A DNA stretch of 64,000 nt from JAAFIP01 sp043778205 (GTDB lineage Bacteria > Pseudomonadota > Gammaproteobacteria > Burkholderiales > Burkholderiaceae_C): positions 1 to 64,000 of the forward strand of contig JAYWGO010000075.1 of NCBI GenBank assembly GCA_043778205.1, given 5' to 3'. Position numbers and translations under genes: made by a program. The notes below the pieces were generated by a model. That model was given only the letters and a program-made list of their open reading frames with translations, made no database searches and had not been told where the DNA came from. Shown piece after piece: positions 7,252-15,718 of the stretch (within the stretch, counting starts at the first letter, position 1; each line of letters starts with the position of its first letter).

Positions 7252-8037
7252 TTAATTGGCTAAGCCCAGATGTTGCAGCACAGGCTTCCAGCAAGTATTG
7301 GCAATTCTTAAAAAACCGCTGCCTTTGGGATGCAGCTCGTTTGCCCAATCTGAAGGCCTAAGAGTACCGCGACTGTCTACGATGAATAAGTGGCTGGGGT
7401 CTAAGCTGACGATGTCAGCCAATATCTTATGAAAGCAATCGATCAGATGGACAACGCATGCTTGGTGTAGGCTCGCTGGCACCTGCGCGCTCGCAAGCGC
7501 TGGTTTTAGCCAACCGTTACCACCGAAGACACCTTTTCCGTTGGGTATAGCGTAGTCGTATGAATGCATCACTATCAAACAATTCGGTGAGGTACGTGTA
7601 TAGATGATGCCGATGAGCTTTCTGTAGTGTTGGTCCATGCGTTCAATAAAGCCTTGCAGGCCTGCCTCGCCGCCCCTAAAACAGCCCTTGGCGGTTGTCT
7701 CTGCCGTGCAGTTATCTTTAAGCAGTGGGCGCATGTCATTAAAGCCGGCAAAATCGTTTCCACCACCGCTGATTAAGACAGCAGATAAGCCCGAGCCATA
7801 TAGGCGCAATGCTTCGCGAACAGAGCGTGCATATTTGCCATCAACATAGTCGTATGCTTCTGCCCCATTCATGCCCTTGGCTAAAACAACATGCCCCTTG
7901 CTATCAACGATGTCGCCAATGTTGTTAACTAAACTCCCGCCTACGAAGGGGTACCAAAACCATGAATCGCCGATAGCTAAGATGCTGGGGTATGTACCGG
8001 CATTTTTCATTTGCGCTTCATCCCAGTAATAGCCCAT
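7252..8037 (-). CDS. SGNH/GDSL-type hydrolase domain protein
   Basis: This encodes 261 residues. Block I is LAIGDSWFWYP with the nucleophile Ser near 25. Block III is ISGGGNDF near 92. Block V is WANELHPKGSGF near 240, supplying the Asp/His pair (HP). An oxyanion Gly lies in GMNGAEAYDY. No signal peptide is visible, so it is probably cytosolic or exported by an unrecognised route. The substrate is unknown; the family contains esterases, acetyl hydrolases and lipases. The gene is carried between yciH copy 3 and a fourth remnant and is the only large antisense gene in the array. Confidence 0.8.
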   Translation of the reverse strand: MGYYWDEAQMKNAGTYPSILAIGDSWFWYPFVGGSLVNNIGDIVDSKGHVVLAKGMNGAEAYDYVDGKYARSVREALRLYGSGLSAVLISGGGNDFAGFNDMRPLLKDNCTAETTAKGCFRGGEAGLQGFIERMDQHYRKLIGIIYTRTSPNCLIVMHSYDYAIPNGKGVFGGNGWLKPALASAQVPASLHQACVVHLIDCFHKILADIVSLDPSHLFIVDSRGTLRPSDWANELHPKGSGFLRIANTCWKPVLQHLGLAN

Positions 8038-8122
8038 GGTGTGCTTTCAGGTTATGCAGTGGTAACCTAAGGATAACCCGATTACGTTTTCATTGCATCC
8101 CCCAAAGTGATAAGCTGAAGGT

Positions 8123-8203
8123 GCTGTGCACGTGCAGCGCCACCATGTGGCCATGGTGATGAACGCTGTGCAGTAGCCGAGGAATACGGTATGGGGCGCT
8201 AAA
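8123..8203 (+). pseudogene. yciH: SUI1/YciH remnant 4 (3' end only)
   Basis: GTGCAGCGCCACCATGTGG and CCATGGTGATG align with the segment of copies 1-3 that encodes VQGDHVATVM. Weaker matches follow through ATACGGTATGGGGCGCT, corresponding to YAVKRS near the gene's end. The start is missing and small indels are present. I found it by eye; its extent is approximate. Confidence 0.6.
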
Positions 8204-8266
8204 TTTGACAACACTAAAAAAACGCAGGGGCCTACCTGCAAAACTGGCCCATTAATTAAGGTTTAC

Positions 8267-8953
8267 ATGACAGTTAATACTACCGCTTCGCAGCCCGCCG
8301 CGGCCACTGCGCTTGACCGCGCACAGCGTGCGGATGAGCCTTTTCCTGATCATCACAATGATTTGGCTGCTACGCTTAAATTTGCTTGGCAGATGGTGGG
8401 GCGGGGTGTGCAAGACAGGCGCTCGGCTTTTCATACGCCGGTGTTGGCCACACAGTCGCTGGGCGGCCCGCAGGCGCGGGTGTTGGTGCTGCGGGCGGCA
8501 GACGCGCAGGCGCGCACTTTGACTTTTCATACCGATACGCGGTCTGCCAAGTTGCCAGAGCTGGCAGCTGACCGCAGAGGCGCGCTCACTTTTTATGATG
8601 CAGCGCGCAAGGCGCAAGTGCGCATGAACGGCATGGTCAGCGTGCACACAGGCGATGAGTTGAGCCACCAGCGCTGGGCGGCGGCGCGGCCTAGCTCGCT
8701 GCGTTGCTTTTTGGGTGCTCAGCCTGGCGGCGTTAGCGCAGAGCCAACCAGTGGCTTGCCGCCGCAGATGGAAGGGCGAGAGCCTGATTTGGCTGAGCTG
8801 CAAATAGCAGAACCACATTTTGCGGTGCTGCAGCTTACCGTGCAACGTTTGGAATGGCTGCATTTGCACACGGGTGGCCAGCGGCGCGCACTGTTTACCT
8901 GGGCTGACCAGTCTGCGGGCAGCCAGTGCGCCATGCAATGGCTTAATCCTTAA
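8267..8953 (+). CDS. pyridoxamine 5'-phosphate oxidase-like flavoprotein
   Basis: This encodes 228 residues. The pattern is that of the PNPOx-like split-barrel FMN family: RSAFHTPVLAT, then ARVLVLRAA, the phosphate-binding stretch FHTDTRSAKLPEL, then FYDAARKAQVRMNG, an Arg-Cys near SSLRCFLG, and VQRLEWLHL near the end. It belongs to the wider family of PdxH homologues, so the substrate may not be pyridoxamine phosphate. No PLP-pathway neighbours are present. The start at 8267 is the first ATG (ACATGACAGTT). Confidence 0.75.
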   Translation: MTVNTTASQPAAATALDRAQRADEPFPDHHNDLAATLKFAWQMVGRGVQDRRSAFHTPVLATQSLGGPQARVLVLRAADAQARTLTFHTDTRSAKLPELAADRRGALTFYDAARKAQVRMNGMVSVHTGDELSHQRWAAARPSSLRCFLGAQPGGVSAEPTSGLPPQMEGREPDLAELQIAEPHFAVLQLTVQRLEWLHLHTGGQRRALFTWADQSAGSQCAMQWLNP

Positions 8954-8987
8954 AACGTGTTTTTAAGTCAAATTCCTGCAATAAGTC

Positions 8988-9032
8988 CTTATGGCCCAAG
9001 CATTTGCTTATTATGTAGCTATCAAATAATGA
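8988..9032 (+). repeat. dispersed palindromic repeat, copy D (degenerate)
   Basis: TATGGCCCAAGCATTTGCTT and GTAGCTATCAAATAATGA match the two ends of the repeat consensus, with a divergent centre. It lies 3' of the flavoprotein gene. Confidence 0.55.
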
Positions 9033-9079
9033 GCGGGCGTGGTGACTTACCTATGCATAGACTTACCGCCGCACTGATG

Positions 9080-9127
9080 CCCAATCGCCCAGTAGCCCAG
9101 TAGCCCAGTAGCCGAGTAGCCCAGTAA
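9080..9127. repeat. six tandem 8-bp repeats (CCCAGTAG)
   Basis: Six contiguous octamers: CCCAATCG, three exact CCCAGTAG, CCGAGTAG and CCCAGTAA. They lie just 3' of the minus-strand membrane protein gene. Such arrays can vary in copy number by slippage. Confidence 0.85.
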
Positions 9128-9137
9128 CTGGCCCGGC

Positions 9138-9647
9138 TTATCTACCTGCCAAGCGCCGCCAAAGCCGCTGCACGCTGCGCCGCAGGCTAATTTTGATGCG
9201 CTTGCCTGCTTGCCATACGCTTGCGCTGCGCAGGCGGTGCATGAGCTGGTCTTTCCAGGCTTTCCAGCGGGGGTACCAGCGGGCGAACCAAGCAAACTGC
9301 ATCAGCGCGGGTTCGGTCAGCTGGAACAGGCGGGCCACCAGGGCGGTGCCTACCAGTTTGGCGGCAACCAAAATACCCATCCCGACCGCCACCTGGCCTT
9401 GGTGCAAAAAAGCCAGCGCCAGCAGTTTGATGGGAAACAGCAGCGCGGCCGGTAGCAGCAGCACAGGCAGGGCTTGCCAGGGCGACAAGGTGCTGATTTT
9501 GCGTTCCAGCCAAGCCCAAAAGGGCAGGCGGGACAGGCGGCGCATGAGGGCCGCCAGTGGCTCCCAGCCCCATTCTTCAAAAATTAAAAGCAGCGCCACA
9601 AAGGGCATGACCAGCCAGCGCAGCAGGGTGCCCAGTTTTTTCAGCAT
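9138..9647 (-). CDS. uncharacterized integral membrane protein
   Basis: This encodes 169 residues with two or three hydrophobic segments (about 9-24, 60-80 and 88-104), and a strongly basic C-terminal tail rich in Arg, Trp and Lys. The motif FEEWGWEPLA after the first segment suggests an amphipathic loop. No catalytic motif was recognised. It precedes nothing obvious in an operon; the enoyl-CoA hydratase gene lies 17 bp upstream on the same strand, so cotranscription is possible. Confidence 0.7.
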   Translation of the reverse strand: MLKKLGTLLRWLVMPFVALLLIFEEWGWEPLAALMRRLSRLPFWAWLERKISTLSPWQALPVLLLPAALLFPIKLLALAFLHQGQVAVGMGILVAAKLVGTALVARLFQLTEPALMQFAWFARWYPRWKAWKDQLMHRLRSASVWQAGKRIKISLRRSVQRLWRRLAGR

Positions 9648-9664
9648 GGGTGGTTAGGGCGCAA

Positions 9665-10477
9665 TCAGCGGTACACCGCTGGCCGCTTGGCCAGAAATGC
9701 GGCAATGCCTTCGCCACCGCTCGGATGGTGCAGGTTGGCCACAAACGCGTCGCGCTCTGCCGACAGGTGCACGGGCAGGCTATGCTGGGCGGCGTCGCCC
9801 AGCAGCTCTTTGATGCTGGCCAGTGCGCTAGGTGCGCGCAGGTTCAGCTTGTCGGCCAGGGCCAAGGCAGTTTGTAGCGCGCAGCCAGGCTCGGCCAGCT
9901 GGTTGACCACACCTAGGGCATACAGGCGCTCGGCACTAATGCGTTCGCCGCCCAGCAGCAGTTCGCTGGCGATTTGGCGCGGCAGTGCGCGGGCCAGGTG
10001 CCAACTGGCCCCGCCGTCGGGCGACAGGGCTACGCTGCTGTAAGACATGACAAACACGGCGTCGCGTGCGGCCACCACCATGTCGCAGGCCAAGCACAGC
10101 GAAAAGCCTGCCCCGGCTGCTGGGCCTTCTACTGCGGCAATCACGGGTTTGCGGCAGCTGCGCAGGGCCTCGATCCATGCGTGCAGGCCGTCGATGCTCT
10201 CGGCTTGCACGGCGGGCGCCAGGCTGCGGTTGTGCAGCAGGCGCTGCAGGTTGCCACCTGCGCAAAACTGCGCGCCTTCACCGGTAATGACCACGCTGCG
10301 TATGTCATTGCTGCTGTCGGCAATGTTCAGCGCTTCTACCCCTGCAGCGTACATGGCGGGGCCTAGTGCGTTGCGCAGCGTGGGGTTGGAGATAGTGAGC
10401 ACCATGGTGCGGCCTAGCGCACCTGCAGTGGTGTTTTTTAGCTCGCCGCTTGGGATGGTTTGTTCAGTTGGGGTCAT
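9665..10477 (-). CDS. enoyl-CoA hydratase/isomerase family protein, PaaG/oxepin-CoA hydrolase-like
   Basis: This encodes 270 residues from ATG 10477; the longer ORF start at 10582 overlaps the upstream gene and lacks family similarity. Crotonase features are VITGEGAQFCAGGNL (oxyanion region), AAVEGPAAGAGFSL and LSPDGGASWHLARALPR. The first catalytic Glu of hydratases is absent. The Asp in SPDGGASW is kept, as in the PaaG-type isomerases and the alternative oxepin-CoA hydrolases. With the adjacent PaaH-like dehydrogenase this suggests aromatic acyl-CoA or phenylacetate-type catabolism, but no other paa genes are in the window. Confidence 0.78.
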   Translation of the reverse strand: MTPTEQTIPSGELKNTTAGALGRTMVLTISNPTLRNALGPAMYAAGVEALNIADSSNDIRSVVITGEGAQFCAGGNLQRLLHNRSLAPAVQAESIDGLHAWIEALRSCRKPVIAAVEGPAAGAGFSLCLACDMVVAARDAVFVMSYSSVALSPDGGASWHLARALPRQIASELLLGGERISAERLYALGVVNQLAEPGCALQTALALADKLNLRAPSALASIKELLGDAAQHSLPVHLSAERDAFVANLHHPSGGEGIAAFLAKRPAVYR

Positions 10478-10527
10478 GGCATGGGCTTTAGGCTGGAGTA
10501 TGCACTTTGATGATGGCGCATAGCTGC

Positions 10528-12048
10528 TTAAGCTTCGATGTGCTTGAGGCTCAGGCCAATAGCACCGCGCCTGCGCAGCCACGGGCTAGGGCGGTAGCGC
10601 GGGTCGCCGTAGACGGTTTGCATGTTAAACAGCACTTCCAGCACGTTGGTGGGGCCTAACAGGTCACCCAGTGCCAGCGGGCCGTGCGGGTAGCCCAGGC
10701 CCAGGGTGACGGCGGTTTCCAGGTCAGCCGGGGAGCAAATTTGCTGTTGGCACATGTCGGCGGCAATGTTGATAATGCAGGCCACCACGCGCTGGGTCAC
10801 AAAGCCGCCACTGTCGCGTACCACGCTTACGGCTTTGCCGTCGCGTGCAAACAGGGCGTGGGCAGCATCCCGCATGTCGGTGCGGGTGGCGGGGTTGGTC
10901 ATCAGTACGCGGCGCTTGGTGGCTTTGTCGTCGATCAGCATGTCAATACCCACGGTGCGGGCCGGGTCGTAGCGCTCCACCACAGCCACGGTGGTTACGT
11001 CAAAACCCAGCGGCGCCACCAAGGTGAGGGCCTGCATCGAGGGCGATTGGCCGGTCTCTATGGTGGCGCCCAGGTCTTTCAATAGCTGCAGCAGTTCAGA
11101 GCGCCGCGTAGCACGGGGAGAGACCCAAACCGGCGGCATGTTTGCTACTACAGGTATAGCAATAGGCTGAGGTTTTACTTGGGCTCCCTCTACATACTGG
11201 TAAAAACCGGCGCCTGTTTTCTTGCCCAGCACACCGCCTGCCAGGCGCTGCGCGGTAATCACGCTGGGGCGGTAGCGCGGCTCGTCGTAGTATTGGCGGT
11301 AGACCGATTCCATCACGGGGTGCGACACATCCAGCGCGGTCAAGTCCATCAGCTCAAAAGGGCCCAGCTTAAAGCCCACTTGGTCTTTTAAGATGGCATC
11401 AACCGTGGCAAAGTCGGCAATGCCTTCGCTCACAATGCGCAGCGCTTCGGTGCCGTAGGCGCGGCCCGCATGGTTAACAATAAAACCTGGTGTGTCAGAT
11501 GCCAGCACTGGGGTGTGGCCCATGTGCTTGGCGTACTGGGCTAGCCGGTCGCACACGGCGGGCTCTGTTTTGAGGCCAGCTATCACTTCCACCACTTTCA
11601 TCAGTGGCACTGGGTTAAAAAAGTGGTAGCCCGCAAAGCGCCCAGGGTGCTGCAGCCCTGCAGCAATGGCGGTAATCGACAAAGACGAGGTGTTGCTGGC
11701 CAGTACGCAGCTGGGGGGCACAATAGCCTCTAGCTGGGCAAACAAGCTTTGTTTAACGTCAAGCCGTTCTACGATAGCCTCAACCACAAGGTCGCAAGTG
11801 GCCAGGTCTGCCAGGGCCGTGCAGGGCAGCAAGTTGGTTTTGAATGCTGCCGCTTGGCCGGGGGTAAGCTTGCCTTTGTCTACCTGCTTGTCCCACACGG
11901 CTGCTATGGCGCTGATGGCCTTGTTTGCCGCCTCGCTCTGGTTGTCAAAAAGGTGCACTTTGGTGCCAGCTTGGGCTGCTATCTGGGCTATGCCGCGCCC
12001 CATAGCGCCCGCGCCCACTACAGCCAAAGTTACAAAAGCAAATTGCAT
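10528..12048 (-). CDS. 3-hydroxyacyl-CoA dehydrogenase, PaaH-like
   Basis: This encodes 506 residues. The N-terminal Rossmann fold is VVGAGAMGRGIAQIAA (near 10-25). The active-site region is SNTSSLSITAIAA, then GYHFFNPVPLMKVVEV, with the catalytic His in HFFNP near 142. It has two C-terminal helical domains (about 185-280 and 410-500), the duplicated arrangement of the roughly 500-residue PaaH/PaaC type. It oxidises 3-hydroxyacyl-CoA with NAD. The crotonase gene follows 50 bp downstream on the same strand. A TAACATGTTA palindrome abuts its start codon. Confidence 0.88.
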   Translation of the reverse strand: MQFAFVTLAVVGAGAMGRGIAQIAAQAGTKVHLFDNQSEAANKAISAIAAVWDKQVDKGKLTPGQAAAFKTNLLPCTALADLATCDLVVEAIVERLDVKQSLFAQLEAIVPPSCVLASNTSSLSITAIAAGLQHPGRFAGYHFFNPVPLMKVVEVIAGLKTEPAVCDRLAQYAKHMGHTPVLASDTPGFIVNHAGRAYGTEALRIVSEGIADFATVDAILKDQVGFKLGPFELMDLTALDVSHPVMESVYRQYYDEPRYRPSVITAQRLAGGVLGKKTGAGFYQYVEGAQVKPQPIAIPVVANMPPVWVSPRATRRSELLQLLKDLGATIETGQSPSMQALTLVAPLGFDVTTVAVVERYDPARTVGIDMLIDDKATKRRVLMTNPATRTDMRDAAHALFARDGKAVSVVRDSGGFVTQRVVACIINIAADMCQQQICSPADLETAVTLGLGYPHGPLALGDLLGPTNVLEVLFNMQTVYGDPRYRPSPWLRRRGAIGLSLKHIEA

Positions 12049-12057
12049 AACATGTTA
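12048..12057. promoter_or_regulatory. 10-bp palindrome in the paaH-like/fimV-like divergent promoter
   Basis: TAACATGTTA lies directly upstream of the minus-strand start codon at 12048, within the 66-bp divergent gap. This is a possible operator; nothing more can be said from sequence. Confidence 0.3.
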
Positions 12058-12114
12058 CCAAGTTGTTACTGTGTCAAAATAGAGACTCTAAGCACGACAC
12101 TCTACTATTTCTGC

Positions 12115-14490
12115 ATGCCAAACCAGCCGCTATCTCTATTACCGTTCAAAGGTAGTTTACACAAAGCCAGCATAGGTATAGCTGCCGCTGCCAGTGTATT
12201 AATGATGTCTTGGCCTCAGCCAGCAGATGCTTTGTCGCTGGGCCGCAGCCGGGGCGCAGCGCTTTTGGGTCGCTCTTTAGACATGTCGGTACTGGCAAGC
12301 TTAGAGGCTAAAGAAGAAACCCCAGCAGCCACTTGTTTTAGCGCCGAAGTCTTCTACGGCGATACGCGCATAGGCGAGCAAAATGTCAGCATCACCCCCG
12401 TGCGCAACAGCCCAACTGAGCTGGCTTTGCGTGTGCGCGCCAGCAACGTGATTGATGAGCCTTTTGTCACAGTGTATGTGCGTGCTGCCTGCGGCCAAGG
12501 TGTTGCCAGAAAATACGTGCTGCTGGCTGATTCACCCAGCGAAACAGTGCAAGCCCCGATGGCACCGGACACGGCAAATGCTGCGCCTGCAGCCGCGCCA
12601 CCCAGATTGGTTAATGGTGCTGTTGCTGCTGCACCAAGCTTTGGCGCTGATGTAGCGGCCAAACGCAAAGCCCAGCTTGAGCGCCGTGCTGCATTGCGCG
12701 CCAGCGCAGGCGCTGCCCCGCCAGCCAATACTGCGGCTGCAGCGCAAGACCAAGAACAACGCGCAGCTGCGCAGCTGGCAAAAACCCAAGCCAAAAACCA
12801 AGCCAATGCGCAAGCCCGCGCCGCCGTGCAAGAGCGTAAAAATAAAGCCTTAACCAGCCCTTTGGCTGCGCCAACCTTGGCCAGCAAGCCACGTTTAAAA
12901 GTTGATTTGCTAGACTTTACGGCTGCTGCCGAGCCGCGCTTGCGCGCCAGCAGCGAACTGCTGAGCCAGCCTACCACTGACCCCATTGCCCGCGCCCAAG
13001 CCGCTGCCATGTGGCGCACCATTAACAGCTCACCCGAAGATTTGTTGCGCGATGGTGACCGCCTGAAAGCCATTGAAACCGATGTACGCGCAATGTCTGA
13101 GCTGACCCGCCAGCAAAGCAAAGAGCTGACCACTTTGCGCACTGAGCTGCGCCAAGCCCAAACCGACCGTTATGCCAACCCTGTGGTTTATGCGCTGGGC
13201 TTTTTAAGCCTGGCTTCCATGGGCTTGGCCCTGTGGCTGTGGCGCAGGCGCAGTGTGAGCGGCAAACGCGCGCCATGGTGGGGCAGTGTCAGCCGCCAAG
13301 AGGATGACGCTCAGGCTTCACTGGCCCGCAGGCGTGCACGCAGCGCAGTGGCCCAAGATCGCTCTTTGGTAGGCCAAGAAGTTGACTTTAAAAGCTCTTT
13401 AGATTCAATGGATTTTGCCCGTTCTGTGGCACCCATGCCGCAGAACCAAAGCTACGCTGCACCGCCAGCACCTTTTGTTTCTAGCCGCAGTGCCAAGCAA
13501 AAGTCCAACAGTTATTTTGGCGAATCGTCGGCGCACCGCACATCCGAACTGATACCGGGTGCCAGCAGCTCTGTGCAACCGGCCTACGCGCCAGATTTTG
13601 CAACTAGTACCCCTGGTAACCAACGGCCTGTCAACGCCGAAGAGCTGTTTGACATACAGCAGCAGGCAGACTTTTTTATGTCGCTGGGCCAGCACTCGCA
13701 AGCTATTGACATTCTGCAAAACCATATCAGTGACAACGTGGGCACCAGTGCGCTGGCCTACCTGGATTTGTTTGATATCTACCACAAGATAGACCAACGT
13801 GAAGACTTTGATGCCTTGCGCAATGAATTTAACCGTGTGTTTAACGCCCAAGTGCCAGAGTTTGAGAACTACGGCTTAAGTAGCCGCGGGCTTGAAGACT
13901 ACGAGCCTGCTTTGCAGCGTATTCAGGCACTTTGGCCTAACCCTAAAGTGCTGGCGGTGATTGAAGAGTCCATCTTCCGCATGCCTGAGCTGGACGCCCA
14001 GCCCTTTGACCTAGAGGCCTACCGGGAGCTGATGCTGCTGTACGCAGTGGCCAAAGAACTAAGCTCGCACGACAGTGTAAATGCAGAATTACACATAGAC
14101 CTCGACCTAGCGCCAGACCTGGGCTTGCAGGAAGATTTTTCTGGACTTTCTGCCCCGCCCACCACTGCGGCCCGTGAGCCCGTGCAAACCAAGTTTTCGC
14201 CTACGGCTGTGGTGCCATTGACGGGCGCTGTCACACCTGCGGTAGAGCACGAACCGTTGGACTTTGATTATGGGCTTGAGCGACCAGCTGCGGAAGACTT
14301 TTGGGACGCTCCGGTGAGCGCGCCAGAGCTGGATTTAGACCTGGACATTGACCTAGGTTTTTCCCCAGAGACCACCCAGCCTATTGGCAAACTGCCCGCA
14401 GCGCCTGCTACCGACCCGATGGCCAACACCATTAACTTTGAGAAAATTGAGCGCGCCGACTTTGCACGCTCTAAAAACGCTAAGCTGTAG
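12115..14490 (+). CDS. fimV: FimV-like pilus/polar assembly protein
   Basis: This encodes 791 residues from ATG 12115 (MPNQPLSLLPFKG). A signal or anchor segment lies at about 18-40 (IGIAAAASVLMM, ending PADALSLG). A beta-rich N-terminal domain follows (FSAEVFYGDTRIGEQ), then a long Ala/Gln/Pro-rich linker (about 150-270) and a coiled-coil stretch (SELTRQQSKELTTLR). A single membrane helix lies near 355-375 (YALGFLSLASMGLALWLW). The cytoplasmic part contains a TPR-like segment (DFFMSLGQHSQAIDILQ). This architecture matches FimV/TspA proteins needed for type IV pilus function. No LysM motif was identified. The 3' end overlaps the convergent MFS gene by 11 bp. Confidence 0.75.
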   Translation: MPNQPLSLLPFKGSLHKASIGIAAAASVLMMSWPQPADALSLGRSRGAALLGRSLDMSVLASLEAKEETPAATCFSAEVFYGDTRIGEQNVSITPVRNSPTELALRVRASNVIDEPFVTVYVRAACGQGVARKYVLLADSPSETVQAPMAPDTANAAPAAAPPRLVNGAVAAAPSFGADVAAKRKAQLERRAALRASAGAAPPANTAAAAQDQEQRAAAQLAKTQAKNQANAQARAAVQERKNKALTSPLAAPTLASKPRLKVDLLDFTAAAEPRLRASSELLSQPTTDPIARAQAAAMWRTINSSPEDLLRDGDRLKAIETDVRAMSELTRQQSKELTTLRTELRQAQTDRYANPVVYALGFLSLASMGLALWLWRRRSVSGKRAPWWGSVSRQEDDAQASLARRRARSAVAQDRSLVGQEVDFKSSLDSMDFARSVAPMPQNQSYAAPPAPFVSSRSAKQKSNSYFGESSAHRTSELIPGASSSVQPAYAPDFATSTPGNQRPVNAEELFDIQQQADFFMSLGQHSQAIDILQNHISDNVGTSALAYLDLFDIYHKIDQREDFDALRNEFNRVFNAQVPEFENYGLSSRGLEDYEPALQRIQALWPNPKVLAVIEESIFRMPELDAQPFDLEAYRELMLLYAVAKELSSHDSVNAELHIDLDLAPDLGLQEDFSGLSAPPTTAAREPVQTKFSPTAVVPLTGAVTPAVEHEPLDFDYGLERPAAEDFWDAPVSAPELDLDLDIDLGFSPETTQPIGKLPAAPATDPMANTINFEKIERADFARSKNAKL

Positions 14491-15661
14491 CTTTGCGGTG
14501 CAGCTTAGCGGCCCATACACTCAGGGCCATAGCGCACAGCATGCCTGCCAAGCCCAGCCAATGCAGCGTGCCATAGCGGTCATGGGCCACCATCCAGCCG
14601 CCCAACGCCGCGCCTATGCCTTGGCCCATGTACATGGCCGAGGTGTTCAGCGCAATGCTAACGCTGGCCACTGCAGGCGCAATAGCCACTAAGCGCGCTT
14701 GCTGTGCAGAATTGCTAGCAAAACAGCCCAAAGCCCACGGAATGGCCACCAAACACACCAGCACCAAGCTGCTGCCCAGTGGCCAAAGTAGCAAACTCAA
14801 AGCCATGCCGCCCAGGGCTATCAATACGCCACGCGCCGGACCTAGAATGTCAATATAGCGGGACATCAGCAAGTTACCGATAAAACCAAAAGCCCCAAAA
14901 AATGCAAAATACAGCGCTACCATGCCCGGTGTAGCCTGTAAGGTGGTGACCAAAAACGGGGCTTGGTAGGCGAACAGCACAAACTGCCCAGCTGATGAGA
15001 CCGCCGTGACGGCCACCGCAGACAGCAGCACTTTAGACACCAGCGTGTCGCGCCACAGCTGTGTGCTAATGGCCGCTGGGCGCACGCCAGCGGGCAGCAC
15101 GCGCCATACCCACAGCGCGCTAAGCAAGGCCAAAACTGAAAGCAGGGCAAACCCCACACGCCAGCCCAAAGTGCCGCCAATGTAGGCCCCTAAAGGCATG
15201 CCCAACACCGATGCCAGCGACCAGCCTAAAAACACCATCGTAATAGCCTTGCCACGCTCTGCAGGCGGCACCAGCAGGCCGGCCACTACAGCAGCTTGGG
15301 GTGTAAACAGTGCCGGTGCCAGCATGGCCAGTACGCGCAGCACCATCAGGCTAGGGTAGTTGGGCGCTAGCGCGCAGGCCGCATGCAGCAGGCCATACCA
15401 CAGCATGGCCCCAGCAAGCAGTTTGCGGCGGTCCCAGCTGCCTACCAAGGCCGCTAGCAGGGGCGCGCCCAGGCAAATCAGCACAGCACCGGCGGTTATA
15501 AGTTGCCCCGCGCTGGCAATACCCACGTTCAAACTGCTGCTGATGTTGCCCAAGCTGCCGGGCACCAGCATCACACCTGTGCCAATCACAAAGTTACCGC
15601 ACAGCAGCGCCCACAGCACTTGCTTGCGCACTGCACCAGGTAAATAAACGGGTTCTGTCAA
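14480..15661 (-). CDS. major facilitator superfamily transporter
   Basis: This encodes 393 residues with about 12 hydrophobic segments, the length of drug:H+ antiporter-type MFS proteins. A motif-A-like loop is seen as ALVGSWDRRKLL between segments 2 and 3. Gly/Pro-rich segment 5 is GWSLASVLGMPLGAYIGG, resembling motif C of exporters. The substrate is unknown, but an arabinose- or multidrug-efflux-like carrier is plausible. The gene stands alone, convergent with fimV. Confidence 0.85.
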   Translation of the reverse strand: MTEPVYLPGAVRKQVLWALLCGNFVIGTGVMLVPGSLGNISSSLNVGIASAGQLITAGAVLICLGAPLLAALVGSWDRRKLLAGAMLWYGLLHAACALAPNYPSLMVLRVLAMLAPALFTPQAAVVAGLLVPPAERGKAITMVFLGWSLASVLGMPLGAYIGGTLGWRVGFALLSVLALLSALWVWRVLPAGVRPAAISTQLWRDTLVSKVLLSAVAVTAVSSAGQFVLFAYQAPFLVTTLQATPGMVALYFAFFGAFGFIGNLLMSRYIDILGPARGVLIALGGMALSLLLWPLGSSLVLVCLVAIPWALGCFASNSAQQARLVAIAPAVASVSIALNTSAMYMGQGIGAALGGWMVAHDRYGTLHWLGLAGMLCAMALSVWAAKLHRKATA

Positions 15662-15718
15662 AGTAAATAGTGCGCAGGTAGCTGTACAAAAAAATAGCAG
15701 CTTATTTGGCTATGTTAT

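Noticed and set aside
8047..8241. 64-residue minus-strand open frame
   Set aside because: It is antisense to yciH remnant 4 and has no conserved pattern.
9665..12048. A complete phenylacetate (paa) pathway
   Set aside because: Only a PaaG-like and a PaaH-like gene are present; no ligase, epoxidase or ring-opening genes lie nearby.
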